From NCBI RefSeq assembly GCF_014905175.1, contig NC_057793.1:5394001-5458000 (forward strand): a DNA stretch of 64,000 nt, in the 5' to 3' direction. The notes beneath the pieces were generated by a model. It was not told the DNA's origin. It did no database searches and saw only the letters and a list, made by a program, of their open reading frames with translations. The stretch comes from Aphidius gifuensis (Eukaryota > Arthropoda > Insecta > Hymenoptera > Braconidae). The position numbers and the translations under genes were made by a program. Of the stretch, positions 61,815 through 64,000 are shown piece after piece; within the stretch, counting starts at the first letter, position 1; every line of letters begins with the position of its first letter.

Positions 61815-64000
61815 ATATAATTGTTAAAATTACATTCATTTTAAGACTAATTAGCATTTATTTGTCATACGAATATATTATTTTAAATATTTTAAATAAG
61901 TTTGTTGTTTATAATATTTAATATTAATGCTTTTCAAACATTTTAGTGAACAAAATATAATGCATTTTGTCGCAAATGAATTGGGTAAAACTGAAACTGT
62001 AATTCCCAGTTCATAACAGTGCGGAAATGGTTATATAAACGATTCTAATAGACTCTTTAACTAGGTTAGAGTAGATTGAAATACTTCGAAGCGATGTTCA
62101 CCAAACATATAGCACACTCAATTCCACCAATTGAATTATAACAATTTTTTTTTTAATTATCACTCTTTTTTTTAATAAATAATTAAATTATGTGGTGTAA
62201 TAACTTTTGATAAATTAATTAAAAAATTTTAATGATAAAAAAAAAAAACTTTATTATCTTTTTTATTTTTTTTTTTTATTTTTTTGTGCTAACTTTTGTT
62301 TTTTTTTTTTTTTTTTAGTAAATACAGTGAAAAACATATAGTTTTTTTTTTTATTTAACAAAACGACGCTGATTTTTAATCTAGGTATGCGAATGAAAAA
62401 GAAAAAATAAATAATAAAATTCAAGATAGTAAAAATTCAGGGAACAACGCTCAACGATCAGGAATTGGTGAAGAACTTTATTTTATGCGAAACGAGAAAG
62501 GCGGTGGTGTGCAAGAACCGATGATTTCTCGAAGTTCAGACAGTGAAAAAAAAAAGAAGATTGAAGATTGAAAGAAGGGTAAAGGAGAGAGATGAAACGA
62601 TGAAGGTTTAATAGTATAAAAAAGGAAAGAAATAAAAAAAATTTGATGGGTTAGGGAGCTGAACAGAAAATTGAAAATCGAATCAGCAAGCAAATCGGAT
62701 TACAATTCTAATATAACCAAAAGCAAAAAGGCACTGTGTGTCTGCATACATGCGTTTCTATATATATTATCAGTAAAGCACGTTGAGCATTGATGCATCA
62801 AGCTTATATTATCCCTGGAAAGTGCATGAAAATTACATCATTTGCACTCTACATTCAACGGTCAATTATCATTCTATTGTCATTTTTTTAAACTCTTATT
62901 CATACTCTGTCATACTATTGAAATTTTTCTTGAAGACAGCTTTTCTATTCATTTTTTTTTTTTTTTATTCTTCAAGATCTTGAAATAACAATTATAGCTT
63001 GCTTCAAGAAATATTTAATCATAGATCAACATCAGCAGTTTGTCTTGATTTTTTTATAATAAAAAATTCAAAAGCTTTGTTAAATTTATTTTTTTTAAAA
63101 CTCTGATGGGTTTATCAATATGTGATAAACATAAACTTTTTTTTTTTTTTCTTAGTGTGGTTTTTCTTCATTTTTTCTGTTGAATTATCGAATTTTTATA
63201 CAAGAAACTTTTCACATGAAGCATCTCGTAGATAGATTGACTAGCCTGTTGTCGCTCAAGAAAGTTCACCTTAGCGTTAATGCAAACCCTCAGCTTTTAG
63301 GGCTAGCGGAAAATTAAATTGGTCCAACTTTCCGGCTGAAGGAAGTCTATATTTTCTTCCATCTTAATATTCATATCTAAAAAAGCTAGGACAATTATTT
63401 AGCAGCTGAAAAAATTTTAACTGTCTCTATTTTATATTTATTATATAAAATTTATTTTAAAGAAAAAAAAAGACTAATTTTTATTTTACAGTACCGTTTT
63501 TTTATTGTCTAATAAAAGTTTAATACTTTTTCGTTAATTTGTATAAACGTTATTGGTAAATATTAATTTTTTGAAATATATGATGCCCTCAGTGTGATTT
63601 ATCTAATTACAAAACGACCCTTCTTACTCTCCGAGTAAAGGGCGTACAAATGATTGACGTCAGGTCATATTACTTTGGACATGAGTCTCATTGTAACAAC
63701 AAAATAAATATCACCGTCATTTATACATCCTTGAAATAAGACATTTTTAGTTCTAGCATGTGACATTGAAAAAAAAAAAATAAATAACCTTGCAAGGAAT
63801 ATCAAGGATTTCGATGAAAAACAAGTTGGCAAATTGCCACATGAAATTCAAGCGATGTTTCAATTGAATTTTCAAATATACTAAAGTGTCGTTCGCCAAT
63901 TTAAAAATTATTCAAGCATAAATGACTAGTTTATATATGTAGAATAAAAAATATAAAATTTATTGCTCCAGTGACTATTATCTATTATATTATTTCTTTA
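61815..64000. other. AT-rich non-coding stretch to the window end
   Basis: No gene supported. Poly-T runs dominate 62200-62350. A purine-rich patch at about 62500-62660 gives only composition-driven frames. A GC-richer part lies at about 63200-63360. Nothing else recognised. Confidence 0.6.

Noticed and set aside
1..64000. CRISPR arrays, rRNA genes or bacterial-type operons
   Set aside because: No spaced direct repeats of CRISPR type, no rRNA-like blocks, and genes with spliceosomal introns show a eukaryotic genome. The only array (24190-25490) is a contiguous tandem repeat of about 152 bp.

Overview
The window looks like nuclear DNA of an insect, most likely a hymenopteran and plausibly a braconid-type parasitoid wasp. 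It is very AT-rich, full of poly-A/poly-T runs, and has short GT-AG introns of about 56-103 bp in the clear genes. The genes are insect-type FAD-dependent GMC oxidoreductases and Methuselah-like GPCRs. The species assignment is inference; the gene families are read directly from the protein sequence.

Layout. (1) 1-24070 is a gene desert with simple repeats, a few GC-richer islands, two long perfect palindromes (8725-8748 and 15754-15775) and one weak candidate exon at 12257-12320 (+). (2) 24071-25490 holds a small GC-rich inverted repeat followed by about nine copies of a tandem repeat of about 152 bp. (3) 26226-34186 holds three intact, tandem, minus-strand GMC oxidoreductase genes. Each has six coding exons with matching sizes and phases: 600, 611 and 611 aa. 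(4) 34364-58115 is a second desert with weak plus-strand candidate exons (39526-39616, 45659-45858, 49435-49490) and one possible small minus-strand ORF (46751-46942). (5) 58238-61814 holds a head-to-head pair of Methuselah-like seven-transmembrane receptor genes: an intronless one (448 aa, minus) and one with a single intron (427 aa, plus). They are separated by 854 bp. (6) 61815-64000 is non-coding.

How it fits together. The GMC genes are a local duplication array. All three keep the Rossmann FAD motif, both GMC signature regions (one carries a Cys substitution) and the catalytic His/Asn pair, so all are probably active enzymes. The two receptors are a divergent duplication that may share a regulatory region. 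The plus-strand candidate exons on both sides of the GMC array are phase-compatible. If real, they would place the array inside a giant intron of an unidentified opposite-strand gene; this is the least certain part of the annotation. I see no complete transposon, rRNA, tRNA or CRISPR.
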